A stretch of DNA of 43,465 nucleotides from positions 1,824,209-1,867,673 of the forward strand of contig CP070799.1 of assembly GCA_020343535.1 (NCBI GenBank), read 5' to 3'. The stretch comes from Nitrospinaceae bacterium (GTDB lineage Bacteria; Nitrospinota; Nitrospinia; Nitrospinales; VA-1). The notes under the pieces were generated by a model that worked only from the letters and a program-made list of their open reading frames with translations, had not been told where the DNA came from and did not search any database. Shown piece after piece: positions 33,508-43,352 of this stretch (position 1 is its first letter; the number at the start of each line of letters is the position of its first letter). The position numbers were made by a program, and so were the translations under genes.

Positions 33508-33993
33508 TTAGTGTTGGTTGTTTTCGTTCAGGAGAACCACCGCGTAGGCGGCGGTGCCTTCCTCGCGCCCGGCGAAGCCAAGCTGTTCGGTGGTGGTGGC
33601 CTTGATGTTGATCTGGCCCGCGGTGATACCGAGGGCGGCGGCGATGTTCATTTGCATCGCAGGCAGGTGCGGGGCGAGTTTCGGCTTTTCGGCGACGATG
33701 ATGGTGTCGGCATTGGTGATGGCGTAGCCGCGGCTGGCGGATATCTTTCCCACCTCTTTCAGGATCAGCAGGCTGGAGACGTCCTTCCATTTCGAGTCGG
33801 TGTCGGGGAAGTGGGCGCCGATGTCGCGCGCGCCGCAGGCGCCAAGGATGGCGTCGGCCAGGGAATGCACGAGTACGTCCGCATCAGAGTGCCCGTCCAG
33901 GCCCTTGTCATGGGGAATCTCGACGCCGCCCAGAATGAGCTTGCGTCCGGCTTTTAAGCGGTGAACATCGTAACCGTTGCCGATTCTAAACAT
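33508..33993 (-). CDS. ispF: 2-C-methyl-D-erythritol 2,4-cyclodiphosphate synthase
   Basis: 161 residues, trimeric zinc enzyme of the non-mevalonate isoprenoid route. Motifs [16 protein letters not shown] (zinc and substrate ligands), [15 protein letters not shown]. Last gene of the minus-strand row; 48 bases after dxr, an enzyme of the same pathway. ispD is not in the window. Confidence 0.96.
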   Translation of the reverse strand: MFRIGNGYDVHRLKAGRKLILGGVEIPHDKGLDGHSDADVLVHSLADAILGACGARDIGAHFPDTDSKWKDVSSLLILKEVGKISASRGYAITNADTIIVAEKPKLAPHLPAMQMNIAAALGITAGQINIKATTTEQLGFAGREEGTAAYAVVLLNENNQH

Positions 33994-34041
33994 GGCGTGT
34001 GCCGTAGGGACGGGGGCTCATCGGTTCCCGGGGTCGGCGCT

Positions 34042-35193
34042 TCAATGCGCCACCGCGATTTTTTTTCGGGCTTCTTCCCGAGCCCAGCGATCGGCAGCGA
34101 GGACATCCTCCAGCTCGTTCACCATGCGGCCCGAATGGTTTTGCATGACCGTCTGGATGATATCGGCGATGTCCTTGAAGGCGATTTCCTCTTGCAGGAA
34201 TGCGCGCACGGCCACCTCGTTGGCGGCGTTGAGCACGGCGGGCATGGTTTGCCCCATTTCCATGGCCTCGAAGGCGAGCCGCAGACAGGGGAAACGTTCA
34301 AGGTCCGGCTCTTCAAACGTCAGCTGGCCCACCGAGCCCAGGTTCAGCGAGGGCAGATCGGCCTCCAGCCGGTCGGGATACGACAGGGCGTAGGCAATGG
34401 GCACCCGCATGTCGGGAATGCCGAGCTGCGCCATGATGGAGGTATCGACGAACTCGATCATCGAGTGGATGATGCTTTGCGGGTGGATGAGGACTTCGAC
34501 ATCAATCCCGGGGCCGAACAGCCACTTGGCCTCGATGTATTCGAGACCCTTGTTCATCATGGTGGCGGAGTCGATGGTGATTTTGTGCCCCATCTCCCAG
34601 TTGGGGTGATTGAGAGCCTCCTTCACCGTGACCGTCTCCATCCGCTCCTTGGAGAAGGTGCGGAACGGCCCGCCGGATGCGGTGAGGATGATTTTCTTGA
34701 TGCGCCCGCGCGGCTCTCCGTTCAGCGCCTGGAATATGGCGCTGTGTTCGCTGTCGATGGGAATGAGAGCGGCGCGGTTTGCCGCTTCCCGGAGCACCAG
34801 TTCCCCGGCCACCACCAGCGTTTCCTTGTTGGCCAGAGCCACGTCGATGCCCGCTCGAATCGCCGCCAGCGTGGGCACCAGGCCGGCGCTGCCGACAATG
34901 CCCGATACGACTATATTGGTTCCCGGGCAGGTGGCGGCTTCCACGGTGCCGTCTTCGCCTGAGACCACCCGGACATCCTGATCGGCGAGGAGGGAGCGCA
35001 ACCGGGCCTCTTTGCGGGTGTCGAAGATCGAGACGGTTTCGGGGTGGAATCGCTTGACCTGCTCCGCGAAAAGCTCGACATTGCTACCGGCCGCCATTGA
35101 GCAAACCTGGAATTTATCCGGGTTCCGGGCTACGACATCGAGCGTGCTGACGCCGATGGACCCCGTCGATCCCAGGAGGGCGATCCTTTTCAT
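34042..35193 (-). CDS. dxr: 1-deoxy-D-xylulose 5-phosphate reductoisomerase
   Basis: 383 residues, second committed step of the MEP pathway, using NADPH and a divalent metal. The N-terminal G-S-T-G-S-I-G is the NADPH site; A-N-K-E-T-L-V, D-S-E-H-S-A, T-A-S-G-G-P-F-R and K-I-T-I-D-S-A-T-M-M-N-K-G are the metal- and substrate-binding segments. Normal length. Lies after cdsA, as in many bacteria, but the usual rseP follower is replaced by ispF. Confidence 0.96.
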   Translation of the reverse strand: MKRIALLGSTGSIGVSTLDVVARNPDKFQVCSMAAGSNVELFAEQVKRFHPETVSIFDTRKEARLRSLLADQDVRVVSGEDGTVEAATCPGTNIVVSGIVGSAGLVPTLAAIRAGIDVALANKETLVVAGELVLREAANRAALIPIDSEHSAIFQALNGEPRGRIKKIILTASGGPFRTFSKERMETVTVKEALNHPNWEMGHKITIDSATMMNKGLEYIEAKWLFGPGIDVEVLIHPQSIIHSMIEFVDTSIMAQLGIPDMRVPIAYALSYPDRLEADLPSLNLGSVGQLTFEEPDLERFPCLRLAFEAMEMGQTMPAVLNAANEVAVRAFLQEEIAFKDIADIIQTVMQNHSGRMVNELEDVLAADRWAREEARKKIAVAH

Positions 35194-35277
35194 TCACCGG
35201 TACCTTTCAATTCAAAAACGCCCCTCAAGGAATGCGAGCGCGGTCGCTCGCGGGGAATTATTTCGCCGGTTGGAGGG

Positions 35278-36066
35278 TTACAAAAAGATTCGGTAGTAGA
35301 TATAGAATGCCGGCCCGGCAAAAAGCAGGCTGTCGATGCGGTCCAGAACCCCCCCATGTCCGGGAATCAGCGATCCGGAATCCTTGACGCCGGTGCTTCG
35401 CTTGATGAGTGATTCGACGAGATCCCCGAATTGCCCGATCATACCGCAAATGCCCGCAACAATCAAACAATGCCCAACGGGAAGGGTCTCAAGAAACCCG
35501 TAGTGCGCCACCAGGCCGGCAAGCAGGCTGCCGGAGAGACCGAAAGCGGCGCCCTCCAGGGTCTTGTTGGGGCTTACCGCCGGGGCGAGGGGGCGTCGGC
35601 CAAAGGCGCGGCCGCCGTAATAGGCGGCGGTGTCGCCAAACCACACGATCATGAACAACAGCACGATGAAATGGTTGCCGCCCTCCAGCGCGCGGATCAG
35701 GATGAAATAACCGGAAAGCCCCGCTACATAAAGCACCCCCAGCAGGCTCGCGGCCATGTTCTTGACAGCGGCTTCGACGTTCCTGTCGCCAAGAAACCAG
35801 GCCAGGGGCATGAGCGCGCCGGCTGCCACGCCCCACTCGGGGATAAAGTTTGACGGGAAATAAAAGCAAAAGAGCAGGGCGGCCGCGAGGGGGTAACCAG
35901 CAAGAGGAAACCCCGGCGTGCCAGCGCGGGAGATCATCGAGAAAAATTCCCGGCAGCCGACCATCACCGCCAGAAACACCAGGGCGAAAAACAGCCAGGG
36001 CGATCCGTAAACAACGATTCCCAGGACGATGGGAATGGCAACGATTCCGCTCAGCACGCGTGCCAA
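35278..36066 (-). CDS. cdsA: Phosphatidate cytidylyltransferase
   Basis: 262 residues, about seven to eight membrane segments. Makes CDP-diacylglycerol from phosphatidate and CTP at the inner membrane. The C-terminal signature is complete: R-S-T-G-V-K-D-S-G-S-L-I-P-G-H-G-G and L-D-R-I-D-S. Between uppS and dxr in the conserved cluster. Confidence 0.94.
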   Translation of the reverse strand: MARVLSGIVAIPIVLGIVVYGSPWLFFALVFLAVMVGCREFFSMISRAGTPGFPLAGYPLAAALLFCFYFPSNFIPEWGVAAGALMPLAWFLGDRNVEAAVKNMAASLLGVLYVAGLSGYFILIRALEGGNHFIVLLFMIVWFGDTAAYYGGRAFGRRPLAPAVSPNKTLEGAAFGLSGSLLAGLVAHYGFLETLPVGHCLIVAGICGMIGQFGDLVESLIKRSTGVKDSGSLIPGHGGVLDRIDSLLFAGPAFYIYYRIFL

Positions 36067-36173
36067 TCGACGGTCTCCTCAAGTGATGCGTTTTAAGGAA
36101 CGGGCCCTCGCGAAAAATACGTGCCGCGGTCGGAGGCAACCGCAGAGCGGGGCAGAAAGCCCGGCATTCTTCC

Positions 36174-36926
36174 TCAGGCTTTTACGATCTGCTCCTGGGT
36201 CATTCCGAACCGGCGCTCCCGCTTTTGAAAATCGATAAGGGCTCTCAAAAGGTCGTCCTCCGTGAAGTCGGGCCATAGCACGGGGGTGTAGTGCAGTTCC
36301 GTGTAGGCGATCTGGTACAGGAGGAAATTGCTCAGGCGGTGCTCTCCACTGGTGCGGATCAGCAGGTCGGGATCGGGCAGCGGATGGGTGGACAGAAAAG
36401 TTTCGAAGAGGTGGGCATCGATGTCCTCCGGGCGAATCAGGCCGGACTGAACTTTTCGGGAGATCTTCCGGACCGCGTCAACGATTTCCTGGCGGCCGCC
36501 GTAACTTAGTGCCAGGGTGAGCACGAGGCCGGTGTTGTCCCGTGTCTCGGCCTCCACGTGGCGAACGAGCTTTTCGATCTCCTCCGGCAATTCCCCGATG
36601 CGCCCGATGGTGTTAAGGCGGATGTTCTCCTTCTTCATGCGCTCGAGCTCCTTTCTCAGGTAATGATCGAGGATTTTCATGAGGGCATGAATTTCGGGGG
36701 AAGGACGGTTCCAGTTTTCGTCGGAAAAGGAATACAGGGTGAGGGCTTCTATGTTAAGTTGGCGGCACAGGGTGACGATGCGGTCCACGGTTTTGACGCC
36801 GGCCCGGTGGCCCTCCACTCGGGGACGGAAATTCTTTCGGGCCCAGCGGCCGTTGCCATCCATGATGATGGCGATATGGCGGGGCAGCCGGTTGGGGTTG
36901 ACCTGGGCCTTTAACGCTGCGTCCAT
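36174..36926 (-). CDS. uppS: Undecaprenyl diphosphate synthase (cis-prenyltransferase)
   Basis: 250 residues. Extends farnesyl diphosphate with isopentenyl units to the cell-wall lipid carrier. The catalytic motif I-I-M-D-G-N-G-R-W-A is near residue 20, followed by G-H-R-A-G, Y-S-F-S-D-E-N-W and the C-terminal D-L-L-I-R-T-S-G-E ... L-S-N-F-L-L-Y-Q. The supply genes dxr and ispF are downstream in the same row. Confidence 0.96.
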   Translation of the reverse strand: MDAALKAQVNPNRLPRHIAIIMDGNGRWARKNFRPRVEGHRAGVKTVDRIVTLCRQLNIEALTLYSFSDENWNRPSPEIHALMKILDHYLRKELERMKKENIRLNTIGRIGELPEEIEKLVRHVEAETRDNTGLVLTLALSYGGRQEIVDAVRKISRKVQSGLIRPEDIDAHLFETFLSTHPLPDPDLLIRTSGEHRLSNFLLYQIAYTELHYTPVLWPDFTEDDLLRALIDFQKRERRFGMTQEQIVKA

Positions 36927-37019
36927 CGGAAACGTCTCTCCTCGACAAAAGCGTGAGAGGGGTTTAATTGCAGGTGGGGGCGGACAGCCGCCCGAATGTT
37001 TTTTATTATAAGGGAACCC

Positions 37020-37577
37020 TCATGTTTCCAGGACATCTTTTTCCTTGGTGTGTGAGAGTTCGTCCACCTCTTTGATGTGCTGGTCGGTGATTTTCTGCAT
37101 TTCATCCTGAACTTTGCGGCTCTCGTCCTCCGAGATCTCGTGGTTTTTTTCCGCGGCCTTGACCTTGTCGTTGAAATCTCGGCGGATATTTCTCATCGCC
37201 ACCTTGCATTCCTCGGCCCGTTTCTTGACCAGCTTGACCAGTTGTTCGCGCCGCTCGCGCGTGAGCGGCGGAATGCCCAAGCGAATCAGCTTGCCGTCGT
37301 TGTTGGGCGTGAGTCCCAGGTCGGAGGTCAGGATTAGCTTTTCGATGTCCTTCAGGATGGACTGGTCCCAGGGCTGGATGCTGAGGGTGTGGCTGTCCGG
37401 CGTGCCCAGGGTGGCCACCTGATTGAGCGGCGTGGGGGTGCCGTAATAGTCCAGCTTGAGCCCTTCGAGAATGGCGATGGACGCCCGGCCCGTCCTCAGC
37501 TTGCCGAGTTCCTCGCGCAGGTGATCGAGGGAATAGCCCATTTTTTTGTCGGATTCCTTCAACGCATCGTTAATCAT
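37020..37577 (-). CDS. frr: Ribosome recycling factor
   Basis: 185 residues. With EF-G it splits ribosomes after termination. Pattern L-R-T-G-R-A-S ... [12 protein letters not shown] and [13 protein letters not shown] is complete. Its ATG overlaps the TGA of pyrH by 4 bases, so translation is coupled. Confidence 0.97.
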   Translation of the reverse strand: MINDALKESDKKMGYSLDHLREELGKLRTGRASIAILEGLKLDYYGTPTPLNQVATLGTPDSHTLSIQPWDQSILKDIEKLILTSDLGLTPNNDGKLIRLGIPPLTRERREQLVKLVKKRAEECKVAMRNIRRDFNDKVKAAEKNHEISEDESRKVQDEMQKITDQHIKEVDELSHTKEKDVLET

Positions 37578-38305
37578 GATCCCGCTCCTACTGTGGTTCC
37601 AATTTTTTCACCCATGAGCACGCGTTTGATGCTGCTTTTTTCGCGCACGTTGAATATCACCATGGGCAGCTTGTTGTCCATACAAAGAGACACCGAGGTC
37701 GAATCCATGACCTTGAGGCCGCGCTTCAACACCTCGATATAGGAGAGCTCCTGAAATTTGGTGGCGCTTTGATCCTTCATGGGGTCGGAGGAGTAAACGC
37801 CGTCGACCTTGGTCGCCTTGAAGATGACCTCGGCGCCGATCTCCATCGCCCGAAGCGAAGCCGCGGTATCGGTGGTGAAATACGGATTGCCCGTTCCCGC
37901 GGCGAAGATGATGACGCGGCCTTTTTCCAAGTGCCGGATGGCGCGCCGCCGGACGTAGGGTTCGGCCACCTGGTGAATCTCGATGGCGGTTTGCACGCGG
38001 GTGGTGATTTCTTCCGCTTCCAGGGCGTGCTGCAGGGCGAGCGCGTTAATCACCGTGGCGAGCATGCCCATGTAGTCGGCGGTCACGCGTTCCATGCCTA
38101 GGGAGCTCGCCGTGGCGCCTCGGAAAATGTTGCCTCCGCCGATGACGATGGCGATCTCCACTCCCAGGTCGTGCGCCTCGCGGATATCCGTGGCCAGGCT
38201 CTGGAGCGCTGTTTGGTCGATGCCAAATCCCCCTTCCCGAGAGGCCAGGCTTTCGCCGCCCAGCTTGAGCAGCACCCTCTTGTAAACCGGTTTGTCCATG
38301 ATCAT
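37574..38305 (-). CDS. pyrH: UMP kinase
   Basis: 243 residues, hexameric bacterial UMP kinase of the amino-acid kinase fold. [31 protein letters not shown] and K-A-T-K-V-D-G-V-Y are present. ATG 38299 is a possible alternative start. Between tsf (9 bases apart) and frr. Confidence 0.97.
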   Translation of the reverse strand: MIMDKPVYKRVLLKLGGESLASREGGFGIDQTALQSLATDIREAHDLGVEIAIVIGGGNIFRGATASSLGMERVTADYMGMLATVINALALQHALEAEEITTRVQTAIEIHQVAEPYVRRRAIRHLEKGRVIIFAAGTGNPYFTTDTAASLRAMEIGAEVIFKATKVDGVYSSDPMKDQSATKFQELSYIEVLKRGLKVMDSTSVSLCMDNKLPMVIFNVREKSSIKRVLMGEKIGTTVGAGS

Positions 38306-38314
38306 TTCATTCCG

Positions 38315-38908
38315 TCACTTCGAGATCTCGAACCGCGCGAACTTACCGACCACGATGTTCTCGCCGAGGATCGCGATTTTCTGCTTGATGAGCTCCTGGA
38401 CGGTGATGTCAGGATTCTTGATGAACGGCTGGTCGAGCAGGCAGTTTTCCTCGTAAAATTTTTCCATCTTTCCGGAAACGATCTTTTCGACGATGTTCTC
38501 GGGCTTGCCCGATTCCCGCGCCTGATGCGCGAAAATCTCGCGCTCGCGTTCCAGGTCTTCCTCGCTCACTTCCTCGCGCGAGAGGACGCGCGTCTTGCTG
38601 GCGGCGATGTGCATGCCGATGTCTTTGAGCAATTCATGAAAATCGGGGGTGTTGGCGACGAAATCCGTTTCGCAGCACAGCTGCACCATAACGCCGATTT
38701 TGTTGCCCGGGTGAATGTAGGTGCCGATGGCGCCGTCGCCGGTTTCCCGGTCGGCCTTTTTACCGGCGCGGGCCAGGCCCTTTTTGCGGAGGAAGGTGAT
38801 CGCCTCCTCGGTGTTGCCGTTGGATTCCTTCAAGGCCTGCTTGCACTCCATGATGCCCGCGCCCGATTTGGTGCGCAGCTCCTTTACCATTGCAGCGGTG
38901 ATTTCCAT
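38315..38908 (-). CDS. tsf: Elongation factor Ts, short form
   Basis: 197 residues, the short EF-Ts type lacking part of the C-terminal module seen in enteric bacteria (about 280 residues). Catalyses GDP exchange on EF-Tu. The N-terminal UBA-like part (V-K-E-L-R-T-K-S-G-A-G-I-M-E-C-K) and the core L-C-C-E-T-D-F-V-A are clear. After rpsB, 135 bases apart. Confidence 0.96.
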   Translation of the reverse strand: MEITAAMVKELRTKSGAGIMECKQALKESNGNTEEAITFLRKKGLARAGKKADRETGDGAIGTYIHPGNKIGVMVQLCCETDFVANTPDFHELLKDIGMHIAASKTRVLSREEVSEEDLEREREIFAHQARESGKPENIVEKIVSGKMEKFYEENCLLDQPFIKNPDITVQELIKQKIAILGENIVVGKFARFEISK

Positions 38909-39043
38909 TCTTCTTGCACTCCTTGTCGCTTGATATTCTTTAGTTTCGGATATTTTTGACGCACGCGCCCGAGCGGCAAACCGTCAACCTGCCGGACTGC
39001 GTGGGCTCTCGCGGCCTTCGCGGGAAGGCCGCGCGGGCGCCTG

Positions 39044-39841
39044 CTAGGCCTTGTCTTGGCCGCTGTCCTCCGGGGCGGAGGCCGCGGATACGGTCTCCGG
39101 CTCTTCGGGGGCGGCCGGAGCGGATTTGGACGCTGCCTGATCTTCCTTGTCCGCGTTTCTCATGTCCTGCCCTTCGAGACACATATCGGCGATCTTTTGA
39201 GTGAACAGCCGGATGGAGCGTATCGCGTCGTCATTGGCGGGGATGGGGAAATCGATGCCTTCGGGGTCGCAATTGCTGTCCACCATGGCGACGACTTTGA
39301 TGCCGAGCTTGCGGGCTTCTGCCAGAGCGATCTTTTCCTTGTGGGTGTCGACGATGAAAATCACATTCGGCAAGTCCTTCATCGACTTGATGCCGCGGAA
39401 AAACTTGTTCAGCTTTTCGATTTCTTTTCTTTTGCGGAGGATCTCTTTCTTGTGCAGGCCTTCGAACTGGTTGTTTTCGTCCATCCGCTCCAGTTCCAAC
39501 AGGCGGTCGATGCTTTTGCGGATGGTGGAAAAATTGGTCATCGTGCCGCCCAGCCAGCGCTGGTTGATGTAAAACATGCCGCAGCGGGTGGCCTCCTCGG
39601 CGACCAGGTCTTGCGCCTGCTTCTTGGTGGCGACGAAGAGGATTTTCTTGCCATCCATGGCGACGTTCTGAACATAGGTCTGGGCCTGCTTCACCGCCTT
39701 CAGGGTTTTCTGCAGGTCGATGATGTGAATGCCGTTTCGTGCGCCGTAAATGTATTTCTTCATCTTGGGGTTCCAACGGGTGGTCTGGTGACCGAAATGG
39801 ACCCCTGCCTCCAACAGCTGTTTCATGGTGATTTCAGACAT
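39044..39841 (-). CDS. rpsB: Ribosomal protein S2
   Basis: 265 residues. The S2 signatures [23 protein letters not shown] and F-I-V-D-T-H-K-E are present. The last ~35 residues are an Ala/Pro/Glu-rich acidic tail that many relatives lack. First gene of the minus-strand row; promoter at about 39973-40001. Confidence 0.97.
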   Translation of the reverse strand: MSEITMKQLLEAGVHFGHQTTRWNPKMKKYIYGARNGIHIIDLQKTLKAVKQAQTYVQNVAMDGKKILFVATKKQAQDLVAEEATRCGMFYINQRWLGGTMTNFSTIRKSIDRLLELERMDENNQFEGLHKKEILRKRKEIEKLNKFFRGIKSMKDLPNVIFIVDTHKEKIALAEARKLGIKVVAMVDSNCDPEGIDFPIPANDDAIRSIRLFTQKIADMCLEGQDMRNADKEDQAASKSAPAAPEEPETVSAASAPEDSGQDKA

Positions 39842-39972
39842 CTAAAACTCCTTGATTTGTTTGGTTTTACGTCCGCAGGCATCGACTCGAAGCGGGAACC
39901 TTGCGGCCACCCCCGGCTCGATCCGCCTGCGTGTGGGATAAAATTTACTTGGGTGAATACCTCGGACGGGTC

Positions 39973-40001
39973 AGATTAGCATATTGCAATTAATGAGACA
40001 A
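39973..40001 (-). promoter_or_regulatory. Probable promoter of the rpsB row
   Basis: On the minus strand TTGTCT (40001-39996), 17 bases, TAATCT (39978-39973). It leaves a leader of about 125 bases before rpsB, long enough for the autoregulatory S2 site known in other bacteria, which was not identified here. Confidence 0.5.
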
Positions 40002-40048
40002 GGAATAAACCCTTCTTCTTGAGGGGTTTTTCGCTCCCGGGGCCGCGT

Positions 40049-41149
40049 TCATCGACCGAGGCCGATGCCGACCGCCTCGGCCGCGCGCAACAACTCGCTG
40101 TCGCTGGGAACATGGCGGACCCGGCCCGCCAGCTGCTCGAGGGGAACAAGAGTCAGGTGGGGGATGCGAAGCGCCACCATGTGGCCGAACCGGCCCTGGC
40201 TTGCGGCTTCTACCGCGAACGCGCCGAGGCGCGTTCCCAGGACCCGGTCGAACGAGTTGGGGGTGCCGCCGCGCTGGGTGTGGCCGAGCATGGTGCATCG
40301 CACCTCCCGGTTGATCCTGCCGGCGATTTTGCCTGCCAGGTCGTGGCCGACGCCGCCCAGCCGCCGGACGCCCTGCAGGGTCTCCGCAGCCGTTTGGAGG
40401 ATAACCTCATCGCCGCCCAATTCCCGGGCGCCCTCGGCGATGACGATGACATTGTAGCGATGTCCCAGCTCTTCGCGGCGGCGGATCGTTTCCATTACCC
40501 GGTCGAGCTGGTAGGGAATTTCAGGAATGAGAATGATGTGGGCTCCGCCGGCGATGCCCGCTTCCAGGGCGATCCAGCCCGCGCTGCGCCCCATCACCTC
40601 GAGGATCATCACGCGACGGTGGCTCCTGCCGGTGGTGTGCAGGCGGTCGAGGGCGTCGGTGGCCACCTGCACGGCGGTTTGGAACCCAAAGGTGTAGTCG
40701 GTGCCTTCCAGGTCGTTGTCGATGGTCTTGGGAATGCAGATCACCGGCATGCCGAGCAGGCAAAACTGATGCGCGATCATCAGCGTGCCTTCGCCGCCCA
40801 CCACGATCAATGCGTCGAGACCCAGCTGTTTGAAGGTTTCGAGGGCGCGCGGCGAATAATCGTGAGAGACGATGTTGCCCTCGCCGTCGTATTCCCGGTA
40901 ATTGAAAGGATTGCCGCGGTTGGTGGTGCCGAGGATGGTGCCGCCGAGCGGCAGGATGTCCTTGACCGTTTCGAGCGTGAGTTCCTGGTGGCGGCCGAAA
41001 ATGAGGCCGTCGTAACCATCCTCGAGGCCGATCACCTCCGCCTGGTGCTGGAGGATCGCCGCCCGGGTCACCGCCCGGATGACGGCGTTGATGCCGGAAC
41101 AGTCGCCGCCGCCGGTGAGAATGCCGATGCGCTTCAGTTTCATCATCAT
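40049..41149 (-). CDS. pfkA: 6-phosphofructokinase, mixed ATP/PPi-type signature
   Basis: 366 residues, phosphofructokinase A fold. G-G-D-C-S-G-I-N-A, V-V-G-G-E-G-T-L, I-P-K-T-I-D-N-D-L and E-V-M-G-R-S-A-G-W-I-A mark the active site. The residue after G-G-E is Gly, as in ATP enzymes, while P-K-T-I-D-N-D carries the Lys typical of pyrophosphate enzymes (ATP enzymes have P-G-T-I). This mix is known from the actinomycete group III enzymes, where both donors occur. The donor cannot be told from sequence. 49 bases after rimO. Confidence 0.92.
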   Translation of the reverse strand: MMMKLKRIGILTGGGDCSGINAVIRAVTRAAILQHQAEVIGLEDGYDGLIFGRHQELTLETVKDILPLGGTILGTTNRGNPFNYREYDGEGNIVSHDYSPRALETFKQLGLDALIVVGGEGTLMIAHQFCLLGMPVICIPKTIDNDLEGTDYTFGFQTAVQVATDALDRLHTTGRSHRRVMILEVMGRSAGWIALEAGIAGGAHIILIPEIPYQLDRVMETIRRREELGHRYNVIVIAEGARELGGDEVILQTAAETLQGVRRLGGVGHDLAGKIAGRINREVRCTMLGHTQRGGTPNSFDRVLGTRLGAFAVEAASQGRFGHMVALRIPHLTLVPLEQLAGRVRHVPSDSELLRAAEAVGIGLGR

Positions 41150-41198
41150 CTGGGTTCCCGCCTGAAAATTTCATACGGCGGTGTTCGCCGGGCCGGAG

Positions 41199-42542
41199 TC
41201 AGGCGGTGAGTTCCTCCGCCGCTTCCGCCGTGGCGATCAGGTCGTAACCGGCCGCGCCGGTGATGCGCATGGGGACAATCTCCCCCGCTTCGACGTTGCT
41301 TTGTTCGATGAAGACCTGGCCGTCGATTTCCGGCGCTTGCGAGGGCAGCCGCCCGGTGACCAGGTAGCTTTCTGATTCATCCGGGCCTTCCACCAGCACC
41401 GGATGAACCTCGCCTACCCGGGCCAGGTTTTTTTTCAGGGAAACGGCCTGCTGGATCTGCATGAGCTCGTCCCGCCGGGCTTCGGCGACAGCGCGGTCGA
41501 TCTTGTCGGGGTAGTGGAACGCGGTGGTGCCCTCTTCGTCGGAATAAGGAAACACGCCGACGTGGTCGAACTCGATTTCGCGGATGAATTCCCTGAGATG
41601 CCTGAAGTGGGCCTCGGTTTCACCGGGAAAGCCGGTGATGAAGGTGGTGCGCAGGGTCACGCCGGGGATCTTCGCCTGCAGGGCCGCGATCATGTCGCGC
41701 ACGCCGGCTTCGGTTTCCTGGCGCTTCATCCTCTTTAGCATCTCGTCGTGAATGTGCTGGAGCGGCACGTCGATGTACTTGACCACCTTGTCCAGGCCGG
41801 CGATGACGTCGATCAGCCCGGGGTGGATGAAGGTGGGGTAGCAGTAGAGCAGGCGCAACCAGTCCACCCCGTCGATGCCCGCGAGTTCCTGAAGCAGCCG
41901 TGCGAGGCCGTCCTTCATGCGAAGGTCGATGCCGTACATGGTGGTGTCCTGCGAGATCAGATTGAATTCGCGGACGCCTTTTGCGGCGAGCTTGCGCGCT
42001 TCGGCGAGCAGGGCGTCCATGGGCTTGCTTCGCATGGGGCCGCGCATGGCGGGGATGATGCAGAAGGCGCATTTGTTCGAGCAGCCCTCGGAAATCTTGA
42101 GATAGGCCGAGTAGAACGGCGTGGTGAGAAGACGCGGCGCGGAGGCCTCGAAATATTGCGGCGGCTGGTTCACCTGATTTCGCCGGGAGCCCGCCTCCGA
42201 GGCGAGGATCTCGCGGATCATGGGATACTGGTTGACCCCGAGCAGGTGGTCGATTTCCGGAATTTCCTTAAGCAGTTCCTCGGTGTAGCGCTCGGAGAGG
42301 CAGCCGGTGACGATGAGGCGCTCGCAGCGGCCCTCGGTTTTCAGACGCCCCATCTCCAGGATGGTGTCGATGGATTCGCGCGTGGCCGATTCGATGAAGC
42401 CGCAGGTGTTGACGATGAGCACGTGGGCTTCCTTCCGGTTCGGGGTGATTTCATACCCCCGGCCGACCAGGTCGCCCAAAAGAAATTCGGTGTCCACGGA
42501 GTTTTTCGGACACCCCAGACTGACCATTCCTATTTTTTTCAT
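41199..42542 (-). CDS. rimO: Ribosomal protein S12 methylthiotransferase
   Basis: 447 residues, radical SAM enzyme adding a methylthio group to Asp of ribosomal protein S12. The N-terminal UPF0004 domain has three cluster cysteines (S-L-G-C-P-K-N, N-T-C-G-F, T-G-C-L). The radical SAM triad is E-G-C-S-N-K-C-A-F-C, and a C-terminal TRAM domain follows. The S-L-G-C-P-K-N-S-V-D-T start and I-P-A-M-R-G separate it from MiaB. Downstream of the mlaC copy. Confidence 0.96.
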   Translation of the reverse strand: MKKIGMVSLGCPKNSVDTEFLLGDLVGRGYEITPNRKEAHVLIVNTCGFIESATRESIDTILEMGRLKTEGRCERLIVTGCLSERYTEELLKEIPEIDHLLGVNQYPMIREILASEAGSRRNQVNQPPQYFEASAPRLLTTPFYSAYLKISEGCSNKCAFCIIPAMRGPMRSKPMDALLAEARKLAAKGVREFNLISQDTTMYGIDLRMKDGLARLLQELAGIDGVDWLRLLYCYPTFIHPGLIDVIAGLDKVVKYIDVPLQHIHDEMLKRMKRQETEAGVRDMIAALQAKIPGVTLRTTFITGFPGETEAHFRHLREFIREIEFDHVGVFPYSDEEGTTAFHYPDKIDRAVAEARRDELMQIQQAVSLKKNLARVGEVHPVLVEGPDESESYLVTGRLPSQAPEIDGQVFIEQSNVEAGEIVPMRITGAAGYDLIATAEAAEELTA

Positions 42543-42586
42543 TGCAATGGCGTGCTCGTTGGGTTGATGGGAGGGGCCGGGACCGG

Positions 42587-43192
42587 TCAGGTTTTGGCTT
42601 CCTTGAGTTTGTTTTCCATGCGCCGGAGCAGTTCGCTGAATTCATTCTCCTTCAGCACCTTGTAAAACTGGTTGCGCAGGTTGTTGCGCATGCTGACTTC
42701 GTCGAGGTACACATCGACGACCCGCCAGCCGCCGCCCGCCTTCTCGAGGTGAAATTCGATCCCCACTTCGCCTTCTTCCTTGTGGATCACGGTCATCGGC
42801 ACCACCGCCCGGGTTTCTTCGATGTGTCCCCTGTCAAACTGCAGCTTGAGACCGGAGAAAAATTTGGCTGAATTGGGAAAGGCAACGTGGATAAACAGCT
42901 GCCCGAGCAGGGCGGAAAATTTTTTCTGATTTTCCGGCGAGGTCTTGGTCCAGTATTTGCCCAGCGCCTTCCGGCTCAACTCGTCCATGGCGAGCAGGGC
43001 CAGCGCCTTCTCGGAGTTTTCCCGGTTCTTTCGGGCCTGTTCCTGCGAGAGGCCTTCGCCGGCCTGGATTTGCTTGATGGAGCTGAGCAGCGTCCGCACT
43101 TCTTCTTCCGCCGAAAGGGCCTGCGCCGGGGCAGGCCAGGCCAACCAGAGGCAGCAAAACAGGGTGAAAATCGTGTGGCGAAGAATGGTCAT
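42587..43192 (-). CDS. MlaC-family periplasmic protein (second copy)
   Basis: 201 residues, signal peptide about 1-25 (ending A-Q-A). The Tol_Tol_Ttg2 fold is recognisable by W-T-K-T-S-P-E-N-Q-K-K-F, L-L-G-Q-L-F, and the late W-R-V-V-D-V-Y-L-D-E-V-S-M-R-N-N-L-R-N-Q-F. It differs strongly from the copy at 10528-11175. It precedes rimO by 44 bases. Likely a phospholipid carrier; no other mla gene is near. Confidence 0.87.
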   Translation of the reverse strand: MTILRHTIFTLFCCLWLAWPAPAQALSAEEEVRTLLSSIKQIQAGEGLSQEQARKNRENSEKALALLAMDELSRKALGKYWTKTSPENQKKFSALLGQLFIHVAFPNSAKFFSGLKLQFDRGHIEETRAVVPMTVIHKEEGEVGIEFHLEKAGGGWRVVDVYLDEVSMRNNLRNQFYKVLKENEFSELLRRMENKLKEAKT

Positions 43193-43352
43193 ATTTATGA
43201 TAGATTGAGTGATTGATGCGGCGTTTTAGCGGGCGTTTCCGCCTGCCCCGCACCCTGGAGGCGGGAAAATGGCCCGGCCGGGGCGCAAGGAGCATCGCCG
43301 ATCCACTGATTATAGCGCAACCTCCCTCGGGAAAAAGAATTTTATAGGGACC

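Noticed and set aside
33961-34962. 333-codon plus-strand frame over dxr
   Set aside because: Antisense shadow of a complete housekeeping gene.
40003-40030. AAACCC ... GGGTTT hairpin after the phosphofructokinase gene as terminator
   Set aside because: Stem of only 6 bp with an 11-base loop; too weak to call on either strand.
40019-41209. 396-codon plus-strand frame over the phosphofructokinase gene
   Set aside because: Antisense shadow; the minus-strand enzyme has all active-site motifs.
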